Source: Heracleum sosnowskyi (Eukaryota > Streptophyta > Magnoliopsida > Apiales > Apiaceae). From it: 64,000 nt of DNA. The notes below the pieces were generated by a model. It ran no database searches and was not told where the DNA came from. It worked only from the letters and a program-made list of their open reading frames with translations. A program made the translations under genes and the position numbers. Location: NCBI GenBank assembly GCA_030848705.1, contig CM061243.1, positions 102,484,436 through 102,548,435 of the forward strand. The letters are read 5' to 3'. Shown here one piece after another: positions 34,775 through 45,230 of the stretch. Each line of letters opens with the position of its first letter. The first letter of the stretch is position 1.

Positions 34775-34787
34775 TGGTATCAAAGCG
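34775..34787 (+). promoter_or_regulatory. Primer binding site of element D
   Basis: TGGTATCAAAGCG two bases after the LTR, with A in place of G at the ninth base compared with C and E. Confidence 0.88.
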
Positions 34788-34836
34788 AGCTTCTAACATA
34801 CAAGAAGTTTAAAGATCAAGACCAAAAACAGAAACC

Positions 34837-37308
34837 ATGGTGAAGAAGGATGCAGGTGTGAAGATACCAGTTCTTGATAAAGACAATTACTTTCACTGGA
34901 AAGTAAAGATGCATTTACATCTCATGTCTATGGATGAGAGGTATGTAGACTGCATTGAGAAAGGTCCACACGTTCCCATGAAGCTTGATTCTAGAGTTGG
35001 ACTGCCAGATGATGCACCTGATGTAGAGATTCCAAAAACTGTCTCAGAATGGACTGTTGAAGATATTGCAGAAGTTCATAAAGACAAAAGGACCATGAAC
35101 ATTCTGTTTAATGGTTTGGAGCAAGAGATGTTTGACAATGTTATCAACTGTACAACCTCTAAGGAAGTATGGGATACTGTTAGAACTCTCTGTGAAGGAA
35201 CTGAGCAAGTCAGGGAAAATAAAATGCAACTCCTTATACAACAATATGAGCATTTTCATTTTAAAGCTGGTGAAACCCTAAATGACACGTTTAGTAGGTT
35301 TCAAAAGCTTTTGAATGGATTAAAGTTGTATGGGAGGATCTATCAAACCAAGGATTCAAACCTTAAATTTCTTAGAGCTCTTCCAAAAGAATGGAAGCCT
35401 ATGACCGTTTCTCTCAGAAACACTCAAGAGTACAAAGACTACACTCTTGAAAGGCTTTATGGAACCTTGAAGACTTATGAGCTGGAAATGGAGCAAGATG
35501 AGGAAATTGAAAAGGTACAGAAGAAGGGTGGATCTATTGCATTAATTGCATCAGTGAACCAACTTGAAGATGACAATAAAGAAGCTGCAAAGGCCACAAC
35601 TAGTCGATCTAGTTGTAGGAGTGATGTTAGCAAGGGTAAAGACAAGATGACAGAAGAAGAAGAATCAGAACCAGCCAACTTGGAGGACTTAGATGAGATT
35701 GATGAACACATTGCTTTTCTGTCTAGAAAATTCTCTAAGTTCAAGTTCAAAAGAAACTCAGAAGCAAGGCCACCAAGAAGAGACTTTCAACCTAGCAAAA
35801 CAAACTGGATTGAAAAGTCTAAGTCAAAATGTTTCAATTGTGGAATGCTTGGTCACTTTGCTGGAGACTGCAGAAAGCCCAAGGTTGAGAAGGGCAACAG
35901 GAAATTTGAGCCTGTTGATTATAAAAAGAAATACTTTGAACTTCTCAAACAAAAAGAAAAGGCTTTCATGTCTCAGGAGTATGATTGGGCTGGTAATGGT
36001 GAAGATTCTGATGATGATGTTGAGTATGTCAACTTGGCTCTTATGGCTGACAATCATGAGCAGGAAGCAAGTTCCTCAAGCAACCAGGTAACAATTACTA
36101 ATCTTTCTGAGCTTTCTAAAGAGGAATGCGACAATGCAGTAAATGAAATGTCTACTGTATTATATAATTTGCGTGTTACTCTTAAATCACTTACTAAAGA
36201 GAATTCAAGAATAAAAGAGACCAATCTGCTCTTAAGTGATAGGAATGCAATGTTAGAAGCACAGCTCATTGAATTTGAGAAAATGAGATGTGTTAGTAGG
36301 GATGCTAAGAAGGAACTTGAGAACGTGTTACAAAGGGAAGAAATTCTTAAAACACAACTTGAGATAGAACAAGGTGTGATTGCAAAATGGAAGGATGCCA
36401 GGAATGTTGCTGCCAACATAATTAATGTTCAAGGCGTGGAATCCTTATGTGAGCAATCATGGAAAAGGAACAAAGAGAAGCTAGGGTATGTTGGTGAAAC
36501 CTTAGAATCAGAAACAGAGTCAACAAACAACAATGATCATTTGTTGAAGGTTGATATGTCAACGGAATGCAATGTTTCGTTGACACATGAACCATCAACC
36601 GATCAGGCTGTTTCGTTGACAGACAAAGAAAAAAATAAACTCACTAGACTTAATGACAAGTATGGTCCTGTCACCAAGAACTTTGTTCAAGGTGAGTCTA
36701 GTAAATCAAAGAAAATTGAGAAGCCTGTTGAGAGAGCTAATGTAGGTCACTTGTCTAACAAGCAATTGAAAGACAAGGTAGAGAAAGTTCATAATGAGGC
36801 TAAGGGAAATAAAAAGAATAACAGGAATGGCAAAGTAGGAATTAACAAACACAACAATTACACACCTGATAAATATGCTCCTAGAAAGACATGTGTTAAT
36901 TGTGGAAGTGTTAGTCATTTGTCTACTAACTGCAAATCTGTTAAGAAATCTGCTAATGTGAAAATGCCCAAGCCTGCAATGAACAGTTCCATGCCTACAA
37001 TGCCTGTTATGTCTAACATGTTTGCTCCATATGCACAATTTCAGAATCCATATGCTAGCATGCCATTTGTGTCTAATCCTTACATGAATATGTTTAACAT
37101 GCCACAAATGCCATGGAACATGAATAACATGATTGTTCCTCCAACTATGCATGCTATGAATGAAAATATGAGCAACCCTCAGAAATCAACACCAAGGGTA
37201 AAGATTGATTTGAATCAATCTGAGCCCAAAGTGAAAAATGGTACAAAAGGGAATGCAAAGGCTAACAAGACAGGACCCAAGGAAACTTGGGTACCAAAAT
37301 CAACTTGA
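34837..37308 (+). CDS. gag: Gag of element D
   Basis: 823 residues, intact. N-terminal copia Gag (UBN2-type) region at about 10-230 (HWKVKM, VWDTVR). CX2CX4HX4C knuckles start at residues 332 and 686. A coiled coil lies around 450-520. Residues about 705-790 are rich in Met, Pro, Asn and Phe, an unusual composition for Gag. At 36556-36625 three copies of the family DNA motif are coded through as STE and SLT. The ATG is 64 nt after the LTR. It ends at TGA 37306-37308 after ETWVPKST. Confidence 0.96.
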   Translation: MVKKDAGVKIPVLDKDNYFHWKVKMHLHLMSMDERYVDCIEKGPHVPMKLDSRVGLPDDAPDVEIPKTVSEWTVEDIAEVHKDKRTMNILFNGLEQEMFDNVINCTTSKEVWDTVRTLCEGTEQVRENKMQLLIQQYEHFHFKAGETLNDTFSRFQKLLNGLKLYGRIYQTKDSNLKFLRALPKEWKPMTVSLRNTQEYKDYTLERLYGTLKTYELEMEQDEEIEKVQKKGGSIALIASVNQLEDDNKEAAKATTSRSSCRSDVSKGKDKMTEEEESEPANLEDLDEIDEHIAFLSRKFSKFKFKRNSEARPPRRDFQPSKTNWIEKSKSKCFNCGMLGHFAGDCRKPKVEKGNRKFEPVDYKKKYFELLKQKEKAFMSQEYDWAGNGEDSDDDVEYVNLALMADNHEQEASSSSNQVTITNLSELSKEECDNAVNEMSTVLYNLRVTLKSLTKENSRIKETNLLLSDRNAMLEAQLIEFEKMRCVSRDAKKELENVLQREEILKTQLEIEQGVIAKWKDARNVAANIINVQGVESLCEQSWKRNKEKLGYVGETLESETESTNNNDHLLKVDMSTECNVSLTHEPSTDQAVSLTDKEKNKLTRLNDKYGPVTKNFVQGESSKSKKIEKPVERANVGHLSNKQLKDKVEKVHNEAKGNKKNNRNGKVGINKHNNYTPDKYAPRKTCVNCGSVSHLSTNCKSVKKSANVKMPKPAMNSSMPTMPVMSNMFAPYAQFQNPYASMPFVSNPYMNMFNMPQMPWNMNNMIVPPTMHAMNENMSNPQKSTPRVKIDLNQSEPKVKNGTKGNAKANKTGPKETWVPKST

Positions 37309-40300
37309 TTTGGTTTTATTGTGTGCAGGGAGACAAAAGGAATCTTTGGTACTTGGATAGTGGTTGTTCAAGACACATGACTGGTGATTCTACCCTGCTC
37401 ACAGAGTTTCAGGAAAGAGCTGGCCCTTGTATTGCTTTTGGAGATGACAGCAAAGGCTACACAAAGGGATATGGCTTGATTTCAAAAGAGAATGTCATCA
37501 TAGATGAGGTTGCATTGGTGGATGGTCTTAAGCACAACTTGCTTAGTATCAGCCAACTTTGTGACAAAGGATTTTTAGTTACTTTTTCAAAAGAAGCCTG
37601 TGTTGTTTCTAAAGGAGGAAACAACAATGTGGTAATGACTGGATTCAGAAGAGGGAATGTGTACATTGCTGACTTTAGTAGCACAAGTTCAGACACCATC
37701 ACTTGTCTTTTCAGCAAGGCAAGCAAGGATGAAAGTTGGTTATGGCACAAGAAGTTATCCCATCTGAATTTCAAAGTTATGAATGATTTGGTGAGGAAAG
37801 ATCTTGCTAGAGGAATTCCACAGGTGGAGTTCTCCAAGGATGGTTTGTGTGATGCCTGTCAAAAGGGAAAACAGAAGAAGGCATCATTCAAAAGTAAGAC
37901 AGTGTCATCAATTGTCCAGCAGCTTGAATTGCTTCATATGGACCTATTTGGCCCTGTAAATGTTATGTCCATCTCAAAGAAGAAATACTGTCTTGTGATT
38001 GTTGATGATTTTTCTAGATTTACATGGACTTTCTTTTTGCACTCTAAAGATGAGGCAAGTGAAATCATTATCAATCACATCAAGATGGTAAGCAATCATC
38101 CTGATTTCAAAGTAAGAAGGATTAGGAGTGACAATGGGACAGAATTCAAGAATTCAAGCATGAAGGTGTTCTGTGAAGAAAATGGTATTTTGCATGAGTT
38201 TTCAGCAGCAAGAACACCACAGCAAAATGGTGTAGTTGAAAGGAAAAATAGAACACTTATTGAAGCTGCAAGGACAATGCTAGATGAATCAAAGTTACCT
38301 ACATATTTTTGGGCTGAGGCAGTTAACACAGCTTGCTTTACTCAAAATATTTCTTTGATTAATCAGGCCAAAGGAATGACCCCTTATCAGTTACTCAAAA
38401 GAAAGAAGCCACTATTAGATTTTCTTCATGTCTTTGGATGCAAGTGCTTTGTTCTGAGAAATCAAGCTGAGCATTTGGGGAAATTTGAAGCAAAGGCAGA
38501 TGAAGCAATATTTGTGGGATATGCAGCAGGGAAAGCTTACAGAGTCTTTAATCTCAGAATCAACATTGTTATGGAATCTGTACATGTTGTTTTTGATGAT
38601 CTCAAAATACAAGGTCTCTGTGATGAAGGTTTCCATGAAAGTCTCTCTTTTGAGAATGAGGAAGGAGAACAAGTGAATCATGATAAGGCTACTGAGAAAC
38701 AGCCTAAAGTTGTTGTATCTAGCACAGATGAAAGCAGCAGTGAAGATGAAATTGATGCATTAAGGTTAAAAAGGATAGCAGCTAGCAGACCAAATGGTCA
38801 TTTCGTTGACAGTCATGGTGGTGGATTCGTTGACAGTCAGAATGAGCGTTTCGTTGACAGCCAAAACGGTCATACCGTTGATAGTCATAGGAATGCTTCT
38901 AGAAGTGATCAATTAGGGACAACAAACTCAGGGGGAGTTTCTCAAGGACAAATATCCAATCAAGGCAATCATGATCATGAAGCTACGTCTTCAAGAGCAA
39001 ATCTACCTCCCTCAAGGAAATGGACTAAAGATCATCCCTTTGAACTTATTATAGGTGATGTCTCTTCAAAAGTCCAAACTAGAAGAGCAACTCAAGAAGA
39101 ATGTCTATATAGTAGCTTTCTGTCTCAAGATGAGCCAAAGAAAGTTGAGGATGCACTTCTAGATCCAGATTGGGTTTTAGCCATGCAAGAAGAGCTAAAC
39201 CAATTTGAGAGAAACAATGTTTGGAAGCTGGTGCCCAGGCCTAATGACAGGAGTGTTATAGGCACAAAGTGGGTGTTCAGAAACAAGATGGATGAAAATG
39301 GCATAGTCACAAGGAACAAAGCTAGATTGGTTGCAAAAGGCTATTCACAGGAAGAAGGAATTGATTTTGATGAAACCTTTGCTCCTGTTGCAAGACTAGA
39401 AGCAATAAGGATTTTCCTAGCCTATGCAGCCCATGCCAATTTCAAGGTCTATCAAATGGATGTGAAGAGTGCTTTTCTGAATGGGGAATTGGAAGAGGAG
39501 GTGTATGTAAGTCAACCTCCTGGTTTTGAAGATGATGATTTTCCAGACTATGTGTACTTCCTTCTCAAAGCACTCTATGGTTTGAAACAAGCACCTAGAG
39601 CCTGGTATGACACTCTCTCACAGTTCCTCCTTGAGAATCATTTCACTAGAGGTACTGTAGATAAAACTCTTTTTCACAGGGTTGTAAATGGCTCTACTTT
39701 ACTTGTTCAAATTTATGTAGATGATATAATCTTTGGGTCTACAGATGTGAAACTTTGTCAAAAGTTTGCCAAGCTTATGCAAAGTAAGTATGAAATGAGC
39801 ATGATGGGAGAATTAACTTACTTTCTTGGTCTACAAGTAAAGCAAGTTAATGAAGGCATTTTCATTAGTCAAACAAAATACATTCATGATTTATTAAAGA
39901 AGTTTAACCTAATGGAATGCTCTCCTGCCAAAACTCCCATGCCTACTGCCACCAAACTTGAATTGAATACTAAGGAAAAATCTGTGGACATTTCAAGTTA
40001 CAGAGGCATGGTAGGCTCACTTTTATATTTAACAGCTAGTAGACCTGATATTATGTTTGCTACATGTCTATGTGCTAGATTTCAGGCTGATCCTAGAGAA
40101 TCCCATTTAGTTGCTATTAAAAGAATTTTCAGATATCTCAAAGGAACACCAAACCTTGGCATTTGGTATCCTAGAGAATCTGGTTTTGAACTAATTGGTT
40201 ATTCAGATGCAGATTTTGCAGGATGTAAAATTGACAGGAAAAGTACAACTGGAACCTGTCAATTCCTAGGAAACAAGCTTGTGTCATGGTTCAGCAAGAA

Positions 40301-40658
40301 ACAAAACTCAATTTCTACCTCCACAGCTGAGGCTGAGTATATTGCAGCTGGAAGTTGTTGTGCACAGATTTTATGGATGAAAAACCAACTACTTGATTAT
40401 GGATTAAGAGTTGAGAAAATTCCTATCTTCTGTGACAACACTAGTGCCATTGCCATTACTGAGAATCCAGTGCAGCATTCAAGGACCAAGCACATTGACA
40501 TCAAGTACCATTTCATTAGAGAACATGTTATGAATGGTACTGTGGAGTTACATTTTGTTCCAAGTGAACAACAACTTGCAGACATCTTTACCAAGCCACT
40601 TGATGAATCAACATTCTCAAGATTAGTAAGTGAGCTAGGTATGCGAAATTTCTCTTAA
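37287..40658 (+). CDS. pol: Pol of element D, intact
   Basis: About 1120 codons, open throughout. The frame overlaps gag by up to 43 nt (-1 relation) and begins without an ATG: the first Met follows the protease active site. TGTGCAGGG at 37323-37331 is the acceptor-like signal. Protease Asp24 (LDSGCSRHM); integrase D219, D282 and E318 with the usual 35-residue gap; reverse transcriptase YVDD 810-813; RNase H motifs STAEAEYIA and DNTSAI. The integrase-RT linker (about 465-570) contains four copies of a VDS unit encoded by the family motif CGTTGA, then a PPT-like GGGGGAG at 38931. All catalytic residues I looked for are present, so this enzyme set should be active. Confidence 0.96.
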   Translation: MGTKINLIWFYCVQGDKRNLWYLDSGCSRHMTGDSTLLTEFQERAGPCIAFGDDSKGYTKGYGLISKENVIIDEVALVDGLKHNLLSISQLCDKGFLVTFSKEACVVSKGGNNNVVMTGFRRGNVYIADFSSTSSDTITCLFSKASKDESWLWHKKLSHLNFKVMNDLVRKDLARGIPQVEFSKDGLCDACQKGKQKKASFKSKTVSSIVQQLELLHMDLFGPVNVMSISKKKYCLVIVDDFSRFTWTFFLHSKDEASEIIINHIKMVSNHPDFKVRRIRSDNGTEFKNSSMKVFCEENGILHEFSAARTPQQNGVVERKNRTLIEAARTMLDESKLPTYFWAEAVNTACFTQNISLINQAKGMTPYQLLKRKKPLLDFLHVFGCKCFVLRNQAEHLGKFEAKADEAIFVGYAAGKAYRVFNLRINIVMESVHVVFDDLKIQGLCDEGFHESLSFENEEGEQVNHDKATEKQPKVVVSSTDESSSEDEIDALRLKRIAASRPNGHFVDSHGGGFVDSQNERFVDSQNGHTVDSHRNASRSDQLGTTNSGGVSQGQISNQGNHDHEATSSRANLPPSRKWTKDHPFELIIGDVSSKVQTRRATQEECLYSSFLSQDEPKKVEDALLDPDWVLAMQEELNQFERNNVWKLVPRPNDRSVIGTKWVFRNKMDENGIVTRNKARLVAKGYSQEEGIDFDETFAPVARLEAIRIFLAYAAHANFKVYQMDVKSAFLNGELEEEVYVSQPPGFEDDDFPDYVYFLLKALYGLKQAPRAWYDTLSQFLLENHFTRGTVDKTLFHRVVNGSTLLVQIYVDDIIFGSTDVKLCQKFAKLMQSKYEMSMMGELTYFLGLQVKQVNEGIFISQTKYIHDLLKKFNLMECSPAKTPMPTATKLELNTKEKSVDISSYRGMVGSLLYLTASRPDIMFATCLCARFQADPRESHLVAIKRIFRYLKGTPNLGIWYPRESGFELIGYSDADFAGCKIDRKSTTGTCQFLGNKLVSWFSKKQNSISTSTAEAEYIAAGSCCAQILWMKNQLLDYGLRVEKIPIFCDNTSAIAITENPVQHSRTKHIDIKYHFIREHVMNGTVELHFVPSEQQLADIFTKPLDESTFSRLVSELGMRNFS
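38798..38885 (+). repeat. Family-D motif array inside pol coding sequence
   Basis: Four copies of TTCGTTGACAG or ACCGTTGATAG at about 38800, 38826, 38850 and 38874. They are translated as FVDS, FVDS, FVDS and TVDS. The spacing is 24-26 bp. Confidence 0.9.
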
Positions 40659-41198
40659 TTATTTTTGAGATATTTGCAAGTTAAAATGCAGCCAGAAATT
40701 TGCTATGTTTTTCTGTGAATGAATTTTCTCAGGAAAAGGTAAAATTTTGTCTAAGTCAAAATTACTATGCCAACGGAATGCACCATTTCGTTGACAGTCT
40801 TAGCAGTTTTCTGGGTGTTTCGTTGATAGCTCTTTTATATCAACGAAACGCAGCTTTATCAACGAAATAAGACGGGACTTTAACCGCCCAATCCTGATTC
40901 GTTGATTTAGCGCTTTTTATCTGAACCGTTGAAATTTGACACGTCTTTTACCACGATCTATGCATACACCCCTGTAAGTATAAATCATGGTAATACTTTA
41001 AGAGTAACGGTTATATTTTTAAGCCAATCCAGTAATTTACATTTATTATTGGATTCATTTTCTGAGAATTTTTGGGGGAGTATTTAAGAAATTTTATTTT
41101 TATTATTTCTTTTTACCTGTTCTCAAAAATTCCAAAGGCTTTTTCTCTCTTCTTCTCTCTAACAAGCAATTCAGTTCGAAGCTTTCCTTTAATCAACA
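40659..41198 (+). other. pol-ORF3 spacer of element D with motif cluster
   Basis: Noncoding. About seven copies of the CGTTGA/TCAACG motif lie between 40769 and 40930, in both orientations. A GGGGGAG tract occurs at 41073-41079. The region before the ORF3 start is T/C-rich (41090-41170) and may be its leader. Confidence 0.85.
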
Positions 41199-44100
41199 AT
41201 GGCACCTATAGTCAAGCTTATGTCTGCTGGAGGGTTCATCTATGAGAAGAACAACTCCATCCCTTTTGTTGTCAAGGAAAACCCGAACAGTCTGTTCTTC
41301 AAAATGATGGATTTCATGAAGAATTGCAAGTTGAGCTATGCAATGTTTCACTCTACACCACTCTACAATGAGATAATCGAGGAAATTTGGACCTCATGTG
41401 AGTATAGTGGAACACACTGCACACTAAAATTCACTCTTCAAGGTAATGAGTACATAGTTAATTCTGATGTTTTGCAAGCATGTTTACATATTCCTGATAA
41501 TAACTGTGATGCTTTGCCTACTAACACTGAAATAACTACCATGTTAAATTCTATAAACTACTCTTTGTCTACTGATAATCTGGGTAGAATAATTAGGAGA
41601 GGTTTGGTTAGAGAATACAGTTATTTAGCTGATGCATTCATTAAGGTCTTTTCTGGAAAGATTAGTAATTTTGATGCATTAACTAACTCTATGTTAATTC
41701 TCCTAACCATGCTTCTAAATGATAGATATCACAACTTTAGCACCCAACTTATGTATGAAATTGGTGCTAAGTTGGGTGACAAAGCAAATAGGAAGAAAAA
41801 TATCTATTATGCTAGGTTTCTGATGATGTTGGCTAACCATGTTAGTCCAGCACCATTAGTTATCTCTAACCCTAATGCCAGGTTCGAGTGCTTTGTGCAA
41901 GAAAAGAGAGTATTGACAGACATACTCAGGCTGAACCACAATGGTGATGTTCCAGTGGTGTATCTGCCAATCATTGAGGTAACTACTACTATCCCTGTTA
42001 GTGTAGCTAACACCTCTACTGTTTTACCTTCCAATGTTGCTATGGAGTCTGTAGCTGTGACCCAACAGGCTCCTACCCTAGCAACAAAACCAAAATCAAA
42101 GAAATCCTCCAAGCCAACCTCGGGTGCTTCTCAAAAGGCACCTGTTGTAAAAACTACCACACAACCTAAGGGGAGTGAGTCTGGAGTTGTGAGAGGTGAG
42201 GGAAGGGGTGAACATCAAAGAAACCCCAAGGATAAGGAAGGACAGGTTAGTGTGTACCAGCCAAGCCCCATTGTGTCTTCCCAACAAGGCACAATGAGTA
42301 ACATGGATTTAAGCACAAGTCTAATTGCATCCTCCCAAAAGGATGTGATTATTGAAACAAGCTCTCCTCCTAGAGCACAGTCCAAAAGGGTAAGGGACAC
42401 TTCTAGCCCAAAGTCTACATTTTCCCAATACCAAAGGAGAGTGAAGCAAAAGTCCAAGGGTACACAGGGTGCACACACACTGGAAGCAACACTTCCAGTT
42501 TCTCAAATTCAGTTTGATGTAACCCCTATCATTACTCTGGGGTTACAGTCCCATTCTCTAAACATCAATCTTGAATTATCTCCATCAAATTCACCAACTC
42601 AATCTTTAGATGTGGACATGATCCATACATCTATTCCTGATTCTCCAACTCTAATCTTGGAGAAGCCCCACTCTGAAGCTGGTGGCCATCACTTGTTAAG
42701 TGATTTGTTGGGCCATCAACCAATTTTTCCTGAAGTTGCAAGGGGATCTGTGGACCATTCTTTAAAATCAATCACCACAGACTCTACTGTAATTTCTCAT
42801 TATCAAAGTGCTTTCTTGACTTCATCAACGAAACAGTCTATTTCGTTGACAAGTGTTTCTCCATCAACGGTATCCATACCGTTGACAGTTCAAACTACCA
42901 TTCCGTTGATAGTTCACTCTGCACCTTTAATTGAAAATCAAGTTGTTCCCACAACTAGTGCAGATGATCTAGTGGTAGTTGAGACACTTCTAGGACTGAG
43001 AGGGAGTGAAACTGAGAGGCTGGCTTGCAGCCAGGCAAAAGGAGAGAATGTGAGTGAGAGGCTGGCTATTTCTTCCAGCCAGGCAAAAGGAGAGATTGAG
43101 AGTTCCACCTTAGAAGGTGAAGGTGAGGGTGTGAGAGGTGTGAGCCATGGGGAGCCCATGATGCAAGAACAGAGTGGAGAGAGAGAAGGGACTACAGGAG
43201 AAATAAGGATGGAAGCAGCCATTGCTAATGAGTTAATGGAGGTCAGTGAGGGAGAAAGGGAACTTACTTTCCAAGAGGTTTATCAGCAAACTCTGGATAG
43301 TATTTCCCTGGATCCTGAGACCTTTACTCATCCTGTGTCAGCCTATCAAATTTTGGCTCAACAGGGCAATGTGGAGGCAGAGAGGTCACTACAACTAATT
43401 CACACAACTGCATCAATGCAAAGAGCAAAGGATGCCTTGACCAATCTACCTCCAGGAGCTGAAGCAAGTGGAGACTTTGATTTCTCTGATGATGAGGACA
43501 GCTATGGTGATAATCTACAGGTGGCCACTACTGCACAGACTGGGACTTCTGTGGTGCCTCCTACACCAAACTGGCTTTCTCAAGATATGCATGGTAGAAG
43601 CAATTTGGATGCTGCTATCACAAGGCAGTACAAAGAAGCATATCTAGCTCATGAGTCTGCAGGACCAAGAGACAAGAAATTCTACAAAGCCATAATGGAT
43701 TCTCTGGAAATTCAAAGGCTACAAATGTTGCAGACAAGGATTGAGGCTACAGAGATCAAGGATTCAATCAGCAACCTTAGGGCTGCTAATGATAGGAGGC
43801 TAGATGAAAAGCTTCCTCCTCTCACTGTGTCCAGGATGAACAGGTTTTTCACTAAAGAACCTGAAGTGGAGTCCTCCTTGAAGACTCTCTCTTCTAGAGT
43901 GGACAAGGTGGAAGCCACTCTATCACAGATGCAAAAGGAACAGGAGAAACAAACACAACTATTGGCCCAGCTAGTGGCAGCTCAAGGACTCCCAGCCATC
44001 TCTTTTGATGATAACAAAAAGGGGGAGAAATCTAAGGAGCTAGACATTCAAATTACCAAGGTTATGGTCCCAGCCATTTCCCTACCAAAGGAGCCATTAG

Positions 44101-45044
44101 CAATGGGGGAGCTTGGCAAGCAGCAAAAGGATGGTATTGACCTTATACAAGAAGCTTCTATGAGGATGAGACTTGCAGAACAAATCAAAGAACATTGGTC
44201 CAACATAGAAGCAAAGTTCAAGAAGATTACTGAAGATAAGGACTCAAATCCATCAACGGAACAGCCATCAACGAATGCCATGGCAATAGCATCAACGGAA
44301 TGGGAGCCACAGACAAATTCTTTCTATCAACAAGAGCCCCTTCTACATGGAGTCACTCAAGGACCAAGGAAGGAAAAAGGACAAACTTCATGCATTAGGG
44401 ATGTGGAACAAGCTACAATTCAAAGAAGCCTATCTCCCAAGTCCCCTGCTAAACCAAAGGGCAAAAACATAGCAAGGACTTTCTATCCTGCACCTTATCC
44501 AGATGAGCACAAGCTTCTTGGTCTACTCATCACAAAAAGCAAGGAAAGTAATGATTATGAGATAAGGAAGCAAAGGGCAATTGTCTACAGGAATGGACAG
44601 CAAATCTGTGTTTGGGCTGGTCATCCAAACTTTACTGAAGCCAAGGCTGAGGAATCAGAAAGAGCAGCTATGCAAGCTCTTGCAGTAGCTCAAGCTCTAG
44701 ATGAAGAAGAAAGGAAGCAAGAGGAAAGCACTAGAGAGGAAAGGAGTTCAAAGAAGAGCACAAGGCAACCCAAAGAGAGAGCTAGGAGAAACATAGACTT
44801 TGAGAGTGCTGATTCTCAGAGTACTGCATCAGACTCTTCTTTACCTATTGCACCTCCAACAATTGCTAATCCAGTTTTTGAGGGAAAGTTGGCCTGTGAT
44901 CCTGCACATCCTGTCAATTTTCATGATCAACCAATCATGCCAAAAGAGGAACCAATTGATTTTGATGAGGCATACTTTCCAAAGTTCCTGTTAGAAAAGG
45001 ACCAACCAATGAAGAAGACTATGCCACAAAGAAGTCACAGATGA
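41199..45044 (+). CDS. ORF3 of element D, intact, function unknown
   Basis: 1281 residues; the start context CAACAATGGCA is good. Residues 1-235 form a globular domain shared with A (YEKNN, GKISNFDA, NIYYARF). Residues about 240-860 are a Ser/Thr/Pro-rich linker carrying family motifs at 42826-42915. A coiled coil at about 895-930 (EKQTQLLAQL) is followed at once by a PPT-like tract (44021-44025, Lys-Lys-Gly-Glu). A conserved module near 1105-1155 (IVYRNGQQ, EAKAEE) follows, with a charged end. Further motif copies lie at 44249-44310. Compared with A it ends before the 250-residue C-terminal domain. It sits where Sireviruses carry an 'envelope-like' gene, but I see no signal peptide or C-terminal membrane anchor. 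Confidence 0.88.
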   Translation: MAPIVKLMSAGGFIYEKNNSIPFVVKENPNSLFFKMMDFMKNCKLSYAMFHSTPLYNEIIEEIWTSCEYSGTHCTLKFTLQGNEYIVNSDVLQACLHIPDNNCDALPTNTEITTMLNSINYSLSTDNLGRIIRRGLVREYSYLADAFIKVFSGKISNFDALTNSMLILLTMLLNDRYHNFSTQLMYEIGAKLGDKANRKKNIYYARFLMMLANHVSPAPLVISNPNARFECFVQEKRVLTDILRLNHNGDVPVVYLPIIEVTTTIPVSVANTSTVLPSNVAMESVAVTQQAPTLATKPKSKKSSKPTSGASQKAPVVKTTTQPKGSESGVVRGEGRGEHQRNPKDKEGQVSVYQPSPIVSSQQGTMSNMDLSTSLIASSQKDVIIETSSPPRAQSKRVRDTSSPKSTFSQYQRRVKQKSKGTQGAHTLEATLPVSQIQFDVTPIITLGLQSHSLNINLELSPSNSPTQSLDVDMIHTSIPDSPTLILEKPHSEAGGHHLLSDLLGHQPIFPEVARGSVDHSLKSITTDSTVISHYQSAFLTSSTKQSISLTSVSPSTVSIPLTVQTTIPLIVHSAPLIENQVVPTTSADDLVVVETLLGLRGSETERLACSQAKGENVSERLAISSSQAKGEIESSTLEGEGEGVRGVSHGEPMMQEQSGEREGTTGEIRMEAAIANELMEVSEGERELTFQEVYQQTLDSISLDPETFTHPVSAYQILAQQGNVEAERSLQLIHTTASMQRAKDALTNLPPGAEASGDFDFSDDEDSYGDNLQVATTAQTGTSVVPPTPNWLSQDMHGRSNLDAAITRQYKEAYLAHESAGPRDKKFYKAIMDSLEIQRLQMLQTRIEATEIKDSISNLRAANDRRLDEKLPPLTVSRMNRFFTKEPEVESSLKTLSSRVDKVEATLSQMQKEQEKQTQLLAQLVAAQGLPAISFDDNKKGEKSKELDIQITKVMVPAISLPKEPLAMGELGKQQKDGIDLIQEASMRMRLAEQIKEHWSNIEAKFKKITEDKDSNPSTEQPSTNAMAIASTEWEPQTNSFYQQEPLLHGVTQGPRKEKGQTSCIRDVEQATIQRSLSPKSPAKPKGKNIARTFYPAPYPDEHKLLGLLITKSKESNDYEIRKQRAIVYRNGQQICVWAGHPNFTEAKAEESERAAMQALAVAQALDEEERKQEESTREERSSKKSTRQPKERARRNIDFESADSQSTASDSSLPIAPPTIANPVFEGKLACDPAHPVNFHDQPIMPKEEPIDFDEAYFPKFLLEKDQPMKKTMPQRSHR

Positions 45045-45217
45045 AACATTTGCTCAGACTAAAGGAGCACTTGTGGGCATTAGTCTTGTAAGTCTTATAT
45101 TTTGTCTATAAAGTTTTGAAGCTTAATACATTTTCTACTTTTGTAATTTATGATGTATCTGAGTGTTTTTGTTATCATCAAGTCTCTTGATTTATGGCTG
45201 TTATTCTATCAGTCATA

Positions 45218-45230
45218 AATTGGGGGAGAT
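45218..45230 (+). promoter_or_regulatory. Polypurine tract of element D
   Basis: AATTGGGGGAGAT immediately before the 3' LTR. Confidence 0.93.
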
